NCBI GenBank assembly: GCA_011037195.1
Contig: JAAEAF010003387.1
Span: 1 to 64,000 of the forward strand
DNA length: 64,000 bases
Source of the DNA: Triatoma infestans
Lineage: Eukaryota; Arthropoda; Insecta; Hemiptera; Reduviidae
Direction: 5' to 3'
This document shows positions 54,020 through 64,000 of this stretch, piece after piece. Every line of letters begins with the position of its first letter. The stretch's first letter is position 1. The notes beneath the pieces were generated by a model that worked only from the letters and a program-made list of their open reading frames with translations, made no database searches and was not told where the DNA came from. Both the position numbers and the translations under genes were made by a program.

Positions 54020-54142
54020 TTTCTCTTATTTCTCTCGTAAGAGGAAGTATTATAATCGTGTCAAATTTTTCAATATCGAGTTTTCACCGGAAATACACGT
54101 CTTGAGATTTCCCGTGTCCGAAAAAGTGGTTTTTAGAAAACG

Positions 54143-54177
<35 letters not shown>

Positions 54178-54235
54178 CAAAAATGAAAAATCGTAGAAAG
54201 TTCTAACTTGATATTCCGTTTAGGTAGACTATTTA
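54020..54235 (-). repeat. 1-kb repeat, terminal part
   Basis: TCTCGTAAGAGGAAGTATTA, TATCGAGTTTTCACCGGAAA, a (GT)n run at 54144-54165, and TTGATATTCCGTTTAGGTA. Confidence 0.75.
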
Positions 54236-54819
54236 AATTCAAATTCGCCTGGCTATTTAACGTCTTAGTTATTGTACAAACAAAAGCAAATTGTCTGAAA
54301 TTCCTAACCTTAATGAAAAAGCTACAACAAAGGAACACTAGCATATAAAAGCATTTTTAGAGATATATTCAACAATATAATAATTAATTGTTTTTGTTGC
54401 AAAAATTCTTGTTAAATATGGCCTCAAAATTCTTCTTTATTCCAAAATACAATACAGTTAGTTTAATTATATAAGCAAATAAAATAATTAAGAGAGGATT
54501 AAATTATAAAATAGAAAGGTCTGGGATAAAGTACAATAATGAACAAAATTAATTGAATTTAAAATCATTTCAACGCAGATTTATGTTGAAAGAATACTAA
54601 AAACTAGCTATTCAATTCATTAGCATTCATTATATATTAGCATTCATTATGATTTGTGGGCAATTAACAATTTCTAGACAATGAAAAGTTCCAGGATTGA
54701 CACACATGTAGTCAATCTAAGCTTAAGTCTATTATCACTCAATTAAAAGTAATTTCAATCTAACATTTAAATTGTGAAAAGTTCTAAACAACAATTAATC
54801 CTATATAAATTAAAATGTC
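54236..54819. other. AT-rich intergenic sequence
   Basis: No coding or repeat signal assigned. Confidence 0.5.
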
Positions 54820-55130
54820 AACTTCTTTTTAAGAGGTAAATTTTGAGAACGTGTCAAATTTAAAAATTTGAGTTTACATCAGAAAGTTTAAGTCCAATTA
54901 AGTTTTAAGGTTTTCATCGGAAGTACGATGTTTTCAGGCCTCCTGAATACTAAAAATATTTTTTTTTTGCGAAAATGTGTGCATTAACAGAATATCTCAA
55001 ATACGACAAATCGCAGGAAGCGTTTCAAAACAAGACACTTGGTATTCTGCTTAGGTACTACTACCGCATCTGACACGAAGATTTTGGCAGTACTCCATTA
55101 ACCGGAAGTGCGACTTTACTGAATATTTTT
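54820..55130 (-). repeat. 1-kb repeat, tail module only
   Basis: TTTTAAGAGGTAAATTTTGAG, TTTTCATCGGAAGTACG, GCATTAACAGAATATCTCAA, ATTAACCGGAAGTGCG. No microsatellite. Confidence 0.6.
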
Positions 55131-55550
55131 TTGTTTTCATTTTTTAGCCAAAAGAAAAACTCATCTGAATGGTCCATACAATCTTTTTACTTTCTCTTAC
55201 TCCTAGTAAGAAGAGGTATTTCAATCGTATTTCAAATTTTCGATATCGAGTTTTCACCGGATATATCCGTTTTGAGGTCCCCTGAGTACAAAAAAAAGTG
55301 GTTTTTAGCAAATGGTCTGTGTGTAAACAGCATAGCTCAAAAACGAAAAACCGTAGAGAGTTCCAACTTGATATTACGTTTAGGTATCACCATGAGATCT
55401 GACGGTGCGTTAACTGTCAAAATTCCTCAACCGGAAATACCACTTTACTAATTTGTTTTTTTTTTTTTACGTTTTTGGGATTTTCTCAAAAATGGCTCCG
55501 AAGATTTTCTCTAAAGTTGGTATATCAACTACACATACAATGAGCTACAA

Positions 55551-56439
55551 TTTTTTTTTTTTTTGAATTAGTGGCATTAGCTCTCTCAGCCATAGCCATG
55601 TACCTTTCAGTTTACTGATCTAACAGTCCATCAGACACAGCTAGTATTTATTATCCACAATCATAATCAATAATAAGCGAACTTACAGTCATTCAAACTA
55701 GAACTCGATACTCCTCACACCCCATTATACTTAGACCTAAATTATAATTAATTTTTGTCAAAATGTACGCTTCAAAGTATTTTCCTCTTTATATTTTCAT
55801 TTTACAATCCTTTATAAATTCAAATATGGCATCCACAGTCTCTTGTATTGGTTCTATCAACATACTTTTATAATAGAAAGAGTTATCCAACTGTTTGGAT
55901 AGCTAACTAAACATCTTGTTTCTCTCCTCTTCGTATCTAGGACAAATAATGAGAATATGCTCTAAGCTTTCAGACATTTGACATTGACTACAATTCGGGG
56001 AGCTCTCTATATTAATTTTATTTAAATATTCCTTACACAAGCCATGGTTTATCCTAAGACTACTCATGATGCGAGCTTTATTCTTTTGAACTGCCGATTT
56101 TCCATACCAGGGCTTCTTTCCAATTTTAGGGTTAATTGATTTGTAAAATAACGCTTTTCTCTCCGAGGTATATTCATTTTGCCATTCGTTAAGTAAGGAG
56201 TACTTGATCTCGGGATACAAGTCTGTAAAAGGAACTTTCACGTATAACATCTCGCCTTCTTCTACGGCTCTCTTGGCTAAACAATCTGCTCTTTCATTCC
56301 CTTTGATCCCAACATGAGCTCTTATCCACATCAATTTGATGATGCTCCCCTCTTCTTTCATAACATTAAACATATCAATTATTTCCAGCAAAATGTAATT
56401 TGTCTGCATAGATATTTTCATATTTTCTAAAGAGACTTA
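55551..56439 (-). mobile_element. 5'-truncated LINE in a 1-kb repeat
   Basis: A T run (55551-55564, the poly-A tail of a minus-strand element) starts the insertion. AGCTACAA precedes it (55543-55550) and follows the far end (56440-56447); the repeat consensus has a single AGCTACAACTTTTATTTG here. So an 8-bp target duplication and tail define the insertion. Confidence 0.78.
55903..56421 (-). pseudogene. LINE RNase H end and zinc-knuckle domain
   Basis: 172 open residues: LMWIRAHVGIKGNERADCLA is the end of RNase H (usual WIPGHVGIKGNE.AD), followed by KRAVEEGE, a helical linker (SLLNEWQNEYTSERKALF, KPWYGKSAVQKNKARIM), LRINHGLCKEYLNKI and a CSQCQMSESLEHILIICPRY knuckle of C..C...H....C type. The domain order equals that of 34680-35120 and 1450-1800. 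The upstream RNase H half with the first acidic residues and the RT are missing, so this is a fragment of an element protein despite the clean frame. The open frame suggests a fairly recent insertion. Confidence 0.78.
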
Positions 56440-57189
56440 AGCTACAACTTTTATTTCAAACATTTCTCCGGGAAAATTCATTTAAGGGCACTTCTGGAGG
56501 AAGGGTAGGGTTAGGTTTTCATCTAAACTGCTATTTCAGTTTACTAAACAATTCTGTCATCTAAATAATGTTAATTAGAATTAAATATGTGGTTGAAATT
56601 TCGAGTTTGAACAAAATCGTATAACCGGAAGTGCGTTTGTTTTAACACTTAAACAGTGAATGTTTTTTTTTTTTTCACTTTTTCGCGATTTTCTCAAAAA
56701 TGGTTCCAACGATTTTCTTAAAACTTGGTATATAAACTAAACATGCAAAGATCTACATCTTTTATTTAAAACATTTCTCTGGGAAAATTCATTTAAGGGC
56801 AAAGTGCTATTGTAGGTGATTATATAATTCTATCATCCAAACAACATTAACTAGAAATAAATAGATGGCCAAAAATTTCGAGTTTTATGAGAATTAGTAA
56901 ACCGGAAGTGCCCTTTTACTGAACTGGTTTTTCAGTTTTCGATGAATTTCGTTAAATTTGGTACACAAACTACGAGTATAACATTTGTCAATTATAATTT
57001 TGAGAATAGGAGTAAGAGAAAGTTGTGTGAGTGTTTCACACCAGATTTTTTCTCTTCTTTTCACATAATACTAAAAGGCCTTCTGAAAAATATCATTCAC
57101 AATACTTTCTCTTACTGCATTATTGCAATTATAAAGTTGACAATTTTTTTTTTTTAAGTTTGAACTTTTATTCATTTGCCCTAACCTAA

Positions 57190-57530
57190 ATATAAAGGTG
57201 GTAGTGGTTCTGTTAACATTCCAAGTTTAAAGAAATATCGTTATAGCCGTTTACGAGAAAATTCAAAAAAAAAAAACTCAAAAATCTATTCTGTATATCC
57301 GGTTCTGTACTTCCGGTTAATCAATTTTTTTCCAAACTTGGAGTTTTCGGAATGCTGCTAGTATACCCTAATACTATATAGTTAGCAGAACTATATATTG
57401 TACTAAAGTGGTATTTTTGAAGGAAATCTGCCCCGCTTCAGCCCCAGAATGCCCACAAAAAAAAAAATTTCAGGAAAAATGCTTCAAATAAAAGTGATAG
57501 GCATTAATGAAAGTAGATAATGAATATTAA
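57190..57530 (+). repeat. 1-kb repeat, module fragment
   Basis: TTCCAAGTTTAAAGAAATATCG, TGTACTTCCGGTTAATC, ATTGTACTAAAGTGG, AATGCTTCAAATAAAAGTGAT. Between two minus-strand copies. Confidence 0.55.
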
Positions 57531-57793
57531 ATTAAGAGCGTGTGTGCTGGTGGTTAGATGTATGTGAATAAAATAATGCAAAAATTATCATAGACAATAT
57601 TTGGTGACTTGCATATACCGATAGTGTATACCCTTTTGTAAGACTTGTATGCTTAAACAATATAAAATTTGGGAAGGGATAAGGGATAAAAGATATTGCA
57701 TCAAAATAATAAGGATTGCAAATTTATTCCTCTGCAAAATAAAAAGTTAATAAAAAGCAGGTCCTCCTATGGTTGTGAATTATGTATAATGCA

Positions 57794-58135
57794 TGTAATG
57801 GGATACGAATCATTAAAGATTAATAGGATCCGAAGAGCGGAGAAGCACACATTAAATGAATCAAAAGTTAGTTACCTAGCCCAGATTAGGCCAGGCTAGG
57901 AAGGGAGAGTTCAATTCATATAAATAGAGCGACAGCAAGACCGTTTTACAACAGTTTACTAACTTCTTATTATTCAGCCAGTCTGTCTCTTTATATTTCT
58001 CTCGCTACCTAACGTCTATTTTACTGTAAAGTCCTTGCAGTTCGTGTGTTCTATTCATTATACAGTGTTCAGCATATTATCTAGTTTATTTCTCTAAAAT
58101 CCATTCTCTCTAATTCTCTCTCTCTCCTTCTTACA
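57794..58135 (+). mobile_element. Solo LTR, 342 bp
   Basis: TGTAATGGG at the left and CCTTCTTACA at the right give 5-bp inverted ends TGTAA/TTACA. TATA-like TCATATAAATAG lies at about 57917. The series TTTTACAACAGTTTAC, CTCGCTACCTAACG and ACAGTGTTCAGC is shared with 48915-49244. No second LTR or coding region lies within 6 kb, and no clear 4-6 bp duplication is seen, so the assignment rests on the ends and the shared copy. Confidence 0.55.
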
Positions 58136-58516
58136 ACAATAATATGCAATAAAACATAAAACACAGCGAGATAGAATTCTAGAAGCCACGGAGAATATCA
58201 CCATGCTTTTATTGAGAATGTGGAAATAAGAAGGACAGCGTCTGTTAGAAACATAATATCCTCCAGAAAAGGTAGACGTGAAGTGCTTGAGACACTGTCA
58301 TGTAAGAGATCGATGATTCGGTCCTGGATTCTTACTTCAGGAAACAGAAACAAAAGACGTCATCAAAAAAGATAGATATATAAGAGCTAATAATGGGAAA
58401 TGGCTCATCATTACATACATACATAGCAGATGAGTACTGCTACAGTAAATCGTAAAGAACGGTTACTAGATATCGGAATATGACCGAAGATCAATCATAG
58501 ACCCTGGAAAAAATGT
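58136..58516. other. Unrecognised sequence, possibly LINE-derived
   Basis: 58240-58350 has a plus-strand stretch RTASVRNIISSRKGRREVL then CKRSMIRSWILTSGNRNKRR that looks like protein, but I cannot assign the family. Short frames only. Confidence 0.3.
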
Positions 58517-58631
58517 ATCCGAGATATTTTCGTGAAGCCTGCTTCTTTTTGTGCAACAGGAAACCGGTCGATGACCACCAAAAAAAGCAGGCTATCATGC
58601 TTTCCAACTCTGCGGAACCAACCACAACAAC
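58517..58631. mobile_element. Foldback element, internally deleted, copy 4
   Basis: Left remnant ATCCGAGATATTTTCGTG, GCCTGCTTCTTTTTGTG joins directly to the right arm AAACCGGTCGATGACCACC, GCAGGCTATCATG, CCAACTCTGCGGAACC, AACCACAACAAC. The centre of both arms is missing. Confidence 0.65.
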
Positions 58632-58664
58632 TAGAAAAAATGTATATAATCGAATTAGTGGTAC

Positions 58665-59690
58665 TTTTTGCTTTCTCTTACTCCTTTCTCTAATCGTGTC
58701 AAATTTTCGATATCGAGTTTTCACCGGAAATATCCGTTTTGAGGTCTCCTGATCCAAAAAAGTGGGTTTTACAATTGTGTGTGTGTGTGTGTGTGTGTGT
58801 GCATGTGTCTGTGTGTGTCCATGTGAACAGCATAGCTCAGAAACGAGAAACCGTAGAAAGTTGAAACTTGATATTCCGTTTAGGTATCACCATGGGATCA
58901 GACAGTACGTTATCGGTCATAATCCCTCAACCGGAAGTACCACTTTACTAGTTGATTCTTTCACGTTTTTTCAATTTCCTCAAAAATGGCTCTGAGTATT
59001 TTCTTCAAACTTGGAACATCAACTACACATACAAAGAGCTACGACTTTTATTTGAAACATTTCTCCGGGAAAATTCATTTAAGGGCCTTTTGGGTGGAGG
59101 GGTGGGGTTAGGATTTTATCTAAAGTGCTATTTTAGTTTATTAGACAATTCTGTCATCTAAATAATGTTAATTAGAATTAAATATGTTGTTGAAATTCCG
59201 AATTTGGAAAAAATCGGGCGACCGGAAGTTCATTTACTTTACCACTTTACTAAATAATTTTTTCACTTTTTTGCGATTTTCTTGAAACTTCTCATATAAA
59301 TTAAACATACAATGATCTACAACTTTTATTTGAAACATTTCTCTGGATAAATTCATTTAAGGGCACTTTTAGGGTTGGGGTTATGTTGGGGTCCATTTAA
59401 GGGTGGGGTTATGTTTTTTTTAAGTGCTATTACAGTTGATAAAGTATAATTGGATGATAAATTATACAATTCTATCACTCAAACAAACTTAATTAGAATT
59501 AAATAGATGGCCAAATTCCGAGTTTCAAGAAAATTAGTAAACCGGAAGTGTGCTTTTGCTGAACAGTTTTTTTTAAGTTTTCGACGAATTTCATTAAATT
59601 TGGTACACAAACCATAAAATTTGCCAATTTTGAGAAGTGGAGTAAGAGAAAGTTGTGTGAGTGTTTCACACCAGTTTTTTTTTATTAAGA
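58665..59690 (-). repeat. 1-kb repeat, full-length copy
   Basis: Starts GCTTTCTCTTACTCC, TATCGAGTTTTCACCGGAAA, (GT)n at 58774-58800, AACAGCATAGCTCAG, module boundaries CAACCGGAAGTACC near 58930, GACCGGAAGTTC near 59220 and AACCGGAAGTGTGC near 59540. It ends GGAGTAAGAGAAAGTTG, TGTTTCACACCAG near 59670. The last module holds a short duplication: GGGGTTATGTTGGGG then GGTGGGGTTATG. Confidence 0.88.
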
Positions 59691-60514
59691 TTGATGGGTT
59701 AATTTTGCAAAAAACATATTCTTTGATGTTTGATCAAAAGTAAAAACAAATCCGAGGAGGGGTGCTTGGAGTGAATTCCCCGGTGTCCACACTCCTAGCA
59801 GGTACAGACCTGCACGATAAGTACATATTTATATAATAATAAAGTGTAGTTTAATTAAAAATAATAATGAAAATAAAATAATTTACAAACAAGATATTTT
59901 ATTAACTCTCGCTATTTGAATTTAATAAACCTTGGAAAAAGTTAATTATAACTTAACTTTCTACCTTTTGTCAAAAAACAAACAAAACAAAAAAACTTCA
60001 AGTAGTCTAAGCCGGCGGTTTGTATTCCTTCTTCGGAAACTTGTTCTTTATTGAATGGAAATGCTCCAATGTTGACCGACAGCGTTCAGAAGATGCCCGA
60101 CAAAACTCTTTTAAGTATTTAAAAATTCCTTTTAATTTCTTTAATAGAAAAATTTGACATACCTTTTTAATCTAAAATAGTAATCATTTAAAAAATAAAA
60201 AATAATTTTTTTTATTATTAGTTATCATGAAATCTAATACTGATTAATTTATTAAGCTAAATGAAAGAATTGAAATTTTCATGTGTTTGTCGTCTACTTA
60301 TTCTATTATAAAACGTAAAGCTGTTGATTTTAGCGGTCATTGAAAGTTACATAATGAGGCGGTGTCCAGTGTTTTTAATACAGCCTTCATTAAGGTATTT
60401 CTTTAAACCGAACTTCCTTTATATTTATATTTATATGAAATTCTAAGGTCATTAAATATCGTAAAAATATCGATGCTTTGAAGAAAATTGTTCCATTATA
60501 ATGTACGATTGCGA
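59691..60514. other. AT-rich intergenic sequence
   Basis: No gene, SINE or family signal assigned. Confidence 0.5.
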
Positions 60515-61370
60515 TAAGAAAAAATCTGGTGTAAAACACTCACACAACTTTCTCTTACTCCTGTTCTCAAAATTATAAGTGACAAATGTTATAGTTTGTG
60601 TACCAAATTTAACGAAATACGTCGAAAATTGAAAAAACAGTTCAGTAAAAGCGCAGTTTCGGTTTACTAATTTTCTTAAAATTCGGAATTTTGGCCATCT
60701 ATTTATTTCTAATTAATTTTGTTTGGATGATAGAATTGTATAATCAGCTATGATAGCACTTTAAAGAAAAACATAACCTCACCCCTCCCATAAAAGTGGG
60801 CTTAAATGAATTTTCCCAGAGAAATGTTTAAAAATAAAAGATGTAGATCTTTGCATGCTTAGTTTATATACGAAGTTTCAAGAAAATCGTCGGAGCCATT
60901 TTTGAGAAAATCGCGAAAAAGTGAAGAAATCATTTAGTAAAGTGTTAAAATAAACGCACTTTCGGTTACCCGATTTTTTTTCAAACTCGGAATTTCAACA
61001 ACATATTCAATTCTTATTAACATTATTAAGAAAGCAGAATTATCTAATAAACTGAAATAACACTTTAGATGAAAACCTAACCTCACCTCTCCCCCGGAAG
61101 TGCACTTAAATGAATTTTCCCGGAGAAATGTTTCAAATAAAAGTTGTAGCTCTTTGTATTTGTAGTTGATACAACAAGTTTAAAGAAAATCGTCGGAGCC
61201 ATTTTTGAGAAAATCGCAAAAACGTAAAAAAACTAATTAGTAAAGTGGTACTTCCGGTTGAGGAATTTTGACAGATAACGTACTGTCAGCTTCCCAGTGA
61301 TACCAAACGGATTCAAGTTACAACTTTACTGTTTTTCATTTTTCGAGCTAGGCTGCTTGTTCACGTAACT

Positions 61371-61402
<32 letters not shown>

Positions 61403-61525
61403 TGACCATTTACTAAAAACCACTTTTTTGGACTCAGGGGACCTCAAAACGGATATTTCCGGTGAAAACTCATATCGAAAATTTGACACGATTACAATAC
61501 TTCCTCTTACAGTAAGAGAAAGTAA
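60515..61525 (+). repeat. 1-kb repeat, reference copy
   Basis: Head AATCTGGTGTAAAACACTC, ACAACTTTCTCTTACTCC. Module starts at about 60655 (CAGTTTCGGTTTACTA), 60957 (ACTTTCGGTTACCCG) and 61249 (ACTTCCGGTTGAGG), i.e. spacing of about 300 bp. C-rich blocks lie near 60780 and 61085, the (CA)n run at 61380-61402, ATTTCCGGTG at about 61455, and the end ACTTCCTCTTAC, AGTAAGAGAAAGT near 61500-61523. No coding capacity. Confidence 0.9.
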
Positions 61526-61619
61526 AATTCGTTTAACTTTTTCATGCACTTGTTTATATCATGTTAACTTTTAATATCTCTTTATGTTCCTAAATCACTT
61601 TTTTAATTTCTCTTATTTA

Positions 61620-62310
61620 CATCTAATAAGAGGAAGTATCTTGTCAAATTTTCAATATCAAGTTTTCGCCCGGAAATACACATTCTGTGGTCCTCTGAAT
61701 CAAGAAAACTAGTTTTTAAAAAAGGGGTTTTTATAAAATGATCTATATTCAGCGTGTGTGTGTATGTAAACGAAAAATCGCAGAATGTTTAAACTTGATA
61801 TTTCATTTAGGCATCACCATGGGATCCGACAGTTAGCTATCAAAATTCCATAACCGGAAATAATACCTCGTTAATTTGACACTTGTATATGATTTTCTCG
61901 AAAATGTTTCCAACGATTTTTATTAAACTTGTAATAACAATTACACATACTAAGGGTAATCAAATAATTTTTGATTTGAAACATTTCTTCGGACGAAAAA
62001 TTCATTTAAGACGAGTTTTGGGGGAGGGATGAGATTGTGTTTTCCTCTTAAGAGGAGCTATTTTTAATATAAAATTCTATCATCTAAATAATATTAATTA
62101 GAATTAAATATGTTGTGAAAATTTTGAATTTTAAAGAAAATCGATTGACCGGAAGTGCCATTTTACTAAATGAATTTTTCAGTTCTTTGCAATTATCACC
62201 ATAAAAACACGATTCACGATTTTAAACACTAATAAGAATTGTAAATGTGAGGAAAATTTGCCATTTTCCATTAAGTATGTGTGTGTTTCGCACTAGATTT
62301 TTTTAAAACA
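61620..62310 (-). repeat. 1-kb repeat, partial copy left of the duplication
   Basis: TCTAATAAGAGGAAGTATC, AGTTTTCGCCCGGAAATAC, GTGTGTGTGTATGTAAAC, CATAACCGGAAATAATACC, a G-rich block near 62020, and TTGACCGGAAGTGCC near 62147. The head is eroded but reads TGTGTGTTTCGCACTAGATT at about 62280. Confidence 0.75.
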
Positions 62311-63670
62311 AAATTAATTGCGTTATTATTTATATTCCTATATATAAATATTATGTGTATAAAAGTATAAGTATATATATATATATAAAAGTGAGGAATG
62401 AAATTTAACATTTAGTTAAGTAGAAATAGACAAAAGGGGGTGCATTAATTGTGCACAATTTTTTACTTTCTCTTACTCCTAAGTAAGAGGAAGTACTGTA
62501 ATCGTGTCAAATTTTCTATATCGAGTTTTCACCCGAAATATCCGTTCAAAAACGAAAAACCGTTGAAAGTTGAAACTTGATATTACGTTTAGGTATCACA
62601 ATGGGATCTGACGGTGCGTTATCTGCCAAAATTCCTGAACCGGAAGTACCACTTTTCTTGTTATTTTTTTTTACATTCTTACGATTTTCTCAAAAATGGC
62701 TTCGACGATTTTCTTCAAACTTGATATATCAACTACATATACTAAGAGCTACGACTTTTATTTGAAACATTTCTCCGGGAAAATTCATTTCTCAGGGCTT
62801 TTGGGGGGAGGGGTGGGGTTGGGTTTTCATCTAAAGTGCTATTTCAGTTTATTAGACAATTCTGTCATCTACATAAGGTTAATTAGAATTAAATATGTTG
62901 TGAAAATTTTGAATTTTAAAGAAAATCGATTGACCGGAAGTGCCATTTTACTAAATGAATTTTTCAGTTCTTTGCAATTATCACCATAAAAACACGATTC
63001 ACGATTTTAAACACTAATAAGAATTGTAAATGTGAGGAAAATTTGCCATTTTCCATTAAGTATGTGTGTGTTTCGCACTAGATTTTTTTAAAACAAAATT
63101 AATTGCGTTATTATTTATATTCCTATATATAAATATTATGTGTATAAAAGTATAAGTATATATATATATATAAAAGTGAGGAATGAAATTTAACATTTAG
63201 TTAAGTAGAAATAGACAAAAGGGGGTGCATTAATTGTGCACAATTTTTTACTTTCTCTTACTCCTAAGTAAGAGGAAGTACTGTAATCGTGTCAAATTTT
63301 CTATATCGAGTTTTCACCCGAAATATCCGTTCAAAAACGAAAAACCGTTGAAAGTTGAAACTTGATATTACGTTTAGGTATCACAATGGGATCTGACGGT
63401 GCGTTATCTGTCAAAATTCCTGAACCGGAACTACCACTTTACTTGTTATTTTTTTTTACATTCTTGCGTTTTTCTCAAAAATGGCTTCGACGATTTTCTT
63501 CAAACTTGGTATATCAACTACATATACTAAGAGCTACGACTTTTATTTGAAACATTTCTCCGGGAAAATTCATTTAAGGGCCTTTGGGGGGGAGGGGTGG
63601 GGTTGGGTTTTCATCTAAAGTGCTATTTCAGTTTATTATACAATTCTGTCATCTAAATAATGTTAATTAA
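62094..63670 (-). repeat. Two-copy tandem duplication, 785-bp unit
   Basis: 62101-62885 and 62886-63670 are direct copies. I find no difference between 62101-62625 and 62886-63410; the first mismatch is C/T at 62626/63411. Beyond it the copies differ at several percent, e.g. CGGAAGTACC / CGGAACTACC. The left edge is TTAATTAGAATTAAATATG, a sequence present in every module of the 1-kb repeat. Confidence 0.88.
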
Positions 63671-64000
63671 AATTAAATATGTAGTTGAAATTCCGAGTTT
63701 GAAAAAATCGGATAACCGAAAGTGCGTTTTTTTAACACTTTACTAAATGATTTTTTCACTTTTTCGCGATTTTCTCAAAAATGGCTCCGACAATTTTCTT
63801 GAAACTTCGTATGTAACTAACCATGTTATAGATCTACATGTTTTATTTTAAACCTTTCTCTGGGTAAATTCATTTAAGAACACTTTTAGGGGAGGGGTGG
63901 ATTACAGCTTCATCTAAAGTGGTATCATAGTTGATTATACAATTCTATCATCCAAACAAAATTAATTAGAAATAAATAGATGGCCAAAATTCTAAGTTTT
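62462..64000 (-). repeat. 1-kb repeat, tandem minus-strand copies running off the window
   Basis: Two starts with the palindrome ACTTTCTCTTACTCCTAA, GTAAGAGGAAGTACTG at about 62465 and 63250. AACCGGAAGTACC near 62639 and AACCGGAACTACC near 63424, then module boundaries TTGACCGGAAGTGCC (62932) and ATAACCGAAAGTGCG (63713). The microsatellite is lost: the block joins CCGTTCAAAAACG directly. The last module continues past base 64000. Confidence 0.85.

Larger units (their letters stand above)
55180..57060 (-). repeat. 1-kb repeat, full-length, holding a LINE piece
   Basis: Starts ACTTTCTCTTACTCCTAG, TAAGAAGAGGTATTTC near 55188. CAACCGGAAATACC near 55429, interruption at 55551-56439, then module starts ACCGGAAGTGCG near 56624 and ACCGGAAGTGCCC near 56901. 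Ends AGTAAGAGAAAGTTGTGTG, then GAGTGTTTCACACCAGAT near 57048. Confidence 0.85.

Noticed and set aside
60515..64000. CRISPR-like or satellite array
   Set aside because: The repeated units are about 300 bp and 1 kb, diverged, dispersed and in both orientations; eukaryotic repeats, not a CRISPR array or a homogeneous satellite.

Overview
This is an AT-rich eukaryotic (animal) window with no convincing host gene. No reading frame is both long and free of transposon character, I see no exon series, and all recognisable coding sequence is decayed transposable-element protein. The families present (Jockey-type, R2-like and RTE-like non-LTR retrotransposons, mariner, hAT, PIF/Harbinger, tRNA-derived SINEs) suggest an arthropod, most likely an insect. 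This is inferred from the elements only; the host cannot be named from this sequence.

The dominant component is an unclassified interspersed repeat, called the 1-kb repeat here, present in more than 25 full or partial copies on both strands. A full copy (e.g. 18055-19075, 35595-36615, 58665-59690, 60515-61525) has a head starting TCTGGTGTGAAACACTC, two diverged internal modules of about 300 bp that each begin ACTTCCGGT, a tail module that also begins ACTTCCGGT, a CA microsatellite at a fixed place, and a palindromic end built on CTTCCTCTTACT/AGTAAGAGAAAG. Most other elements are inserted into copies of this repeat, so it is among the older layers.

Region by region: 1-603 is probably a piece of an LTR. 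616-7625 holds 1-kb repeat pieces, an inverted-arm (foldback) element, several tRNA-derived SINEs and a SINE split by a truncated LINE. 8797-10562 is a 1-kb repeat carrying a 454-bp composite SINE with a near-perfect target duplication. 12815-17195 contains an R2-like LINE (minus), a LINE interrupted by a 322-bp poly-A insertion with a 12-bp duplication, and a Jockey 3' piece. 18055-25560 has more 1-kb repeats, a foldback element, a mariner scrap and a 5'-truncated Jockey element. 26734-28500 is a LINE inserted in the microsatellite of a 1-kb repeat. 28797-31213 is a hAT element with an 8-bp target duplication; it contains a 492-bp TA-flanked MITE. 31255-36615 is a dense nest of LINE RNase H remnants, SINEs and 1-kb repeats. 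36616-48600 is sparser: a SINE, a possible LTR, a Jockey ORF1 relic, an RTE-like relic and a PIF/Harbinger relic. 49951-51227 is a near complete but inactivated mariner. 52543-64000 returns to 1-kb repeats with nested LINEs, a solo LTR and a recent tandem duplication at the right edge.

The elements do not form a pathway. What the window records is a history of insertion: at least eight insertions can be ordered by nesting and target-site duplications. The most unusual items are the architecture of the 1-kb repeat, the composite SINE whose tRNA-like promoter lies about 200 bp inside the mobile unit, the foldback family, and the 785-bp tandem duplication with 525 bp that read as identical. Boundaries and translations were worked out by eye and should be taken as approximate to within a few to tens of bases unless a target duplication is quoted.
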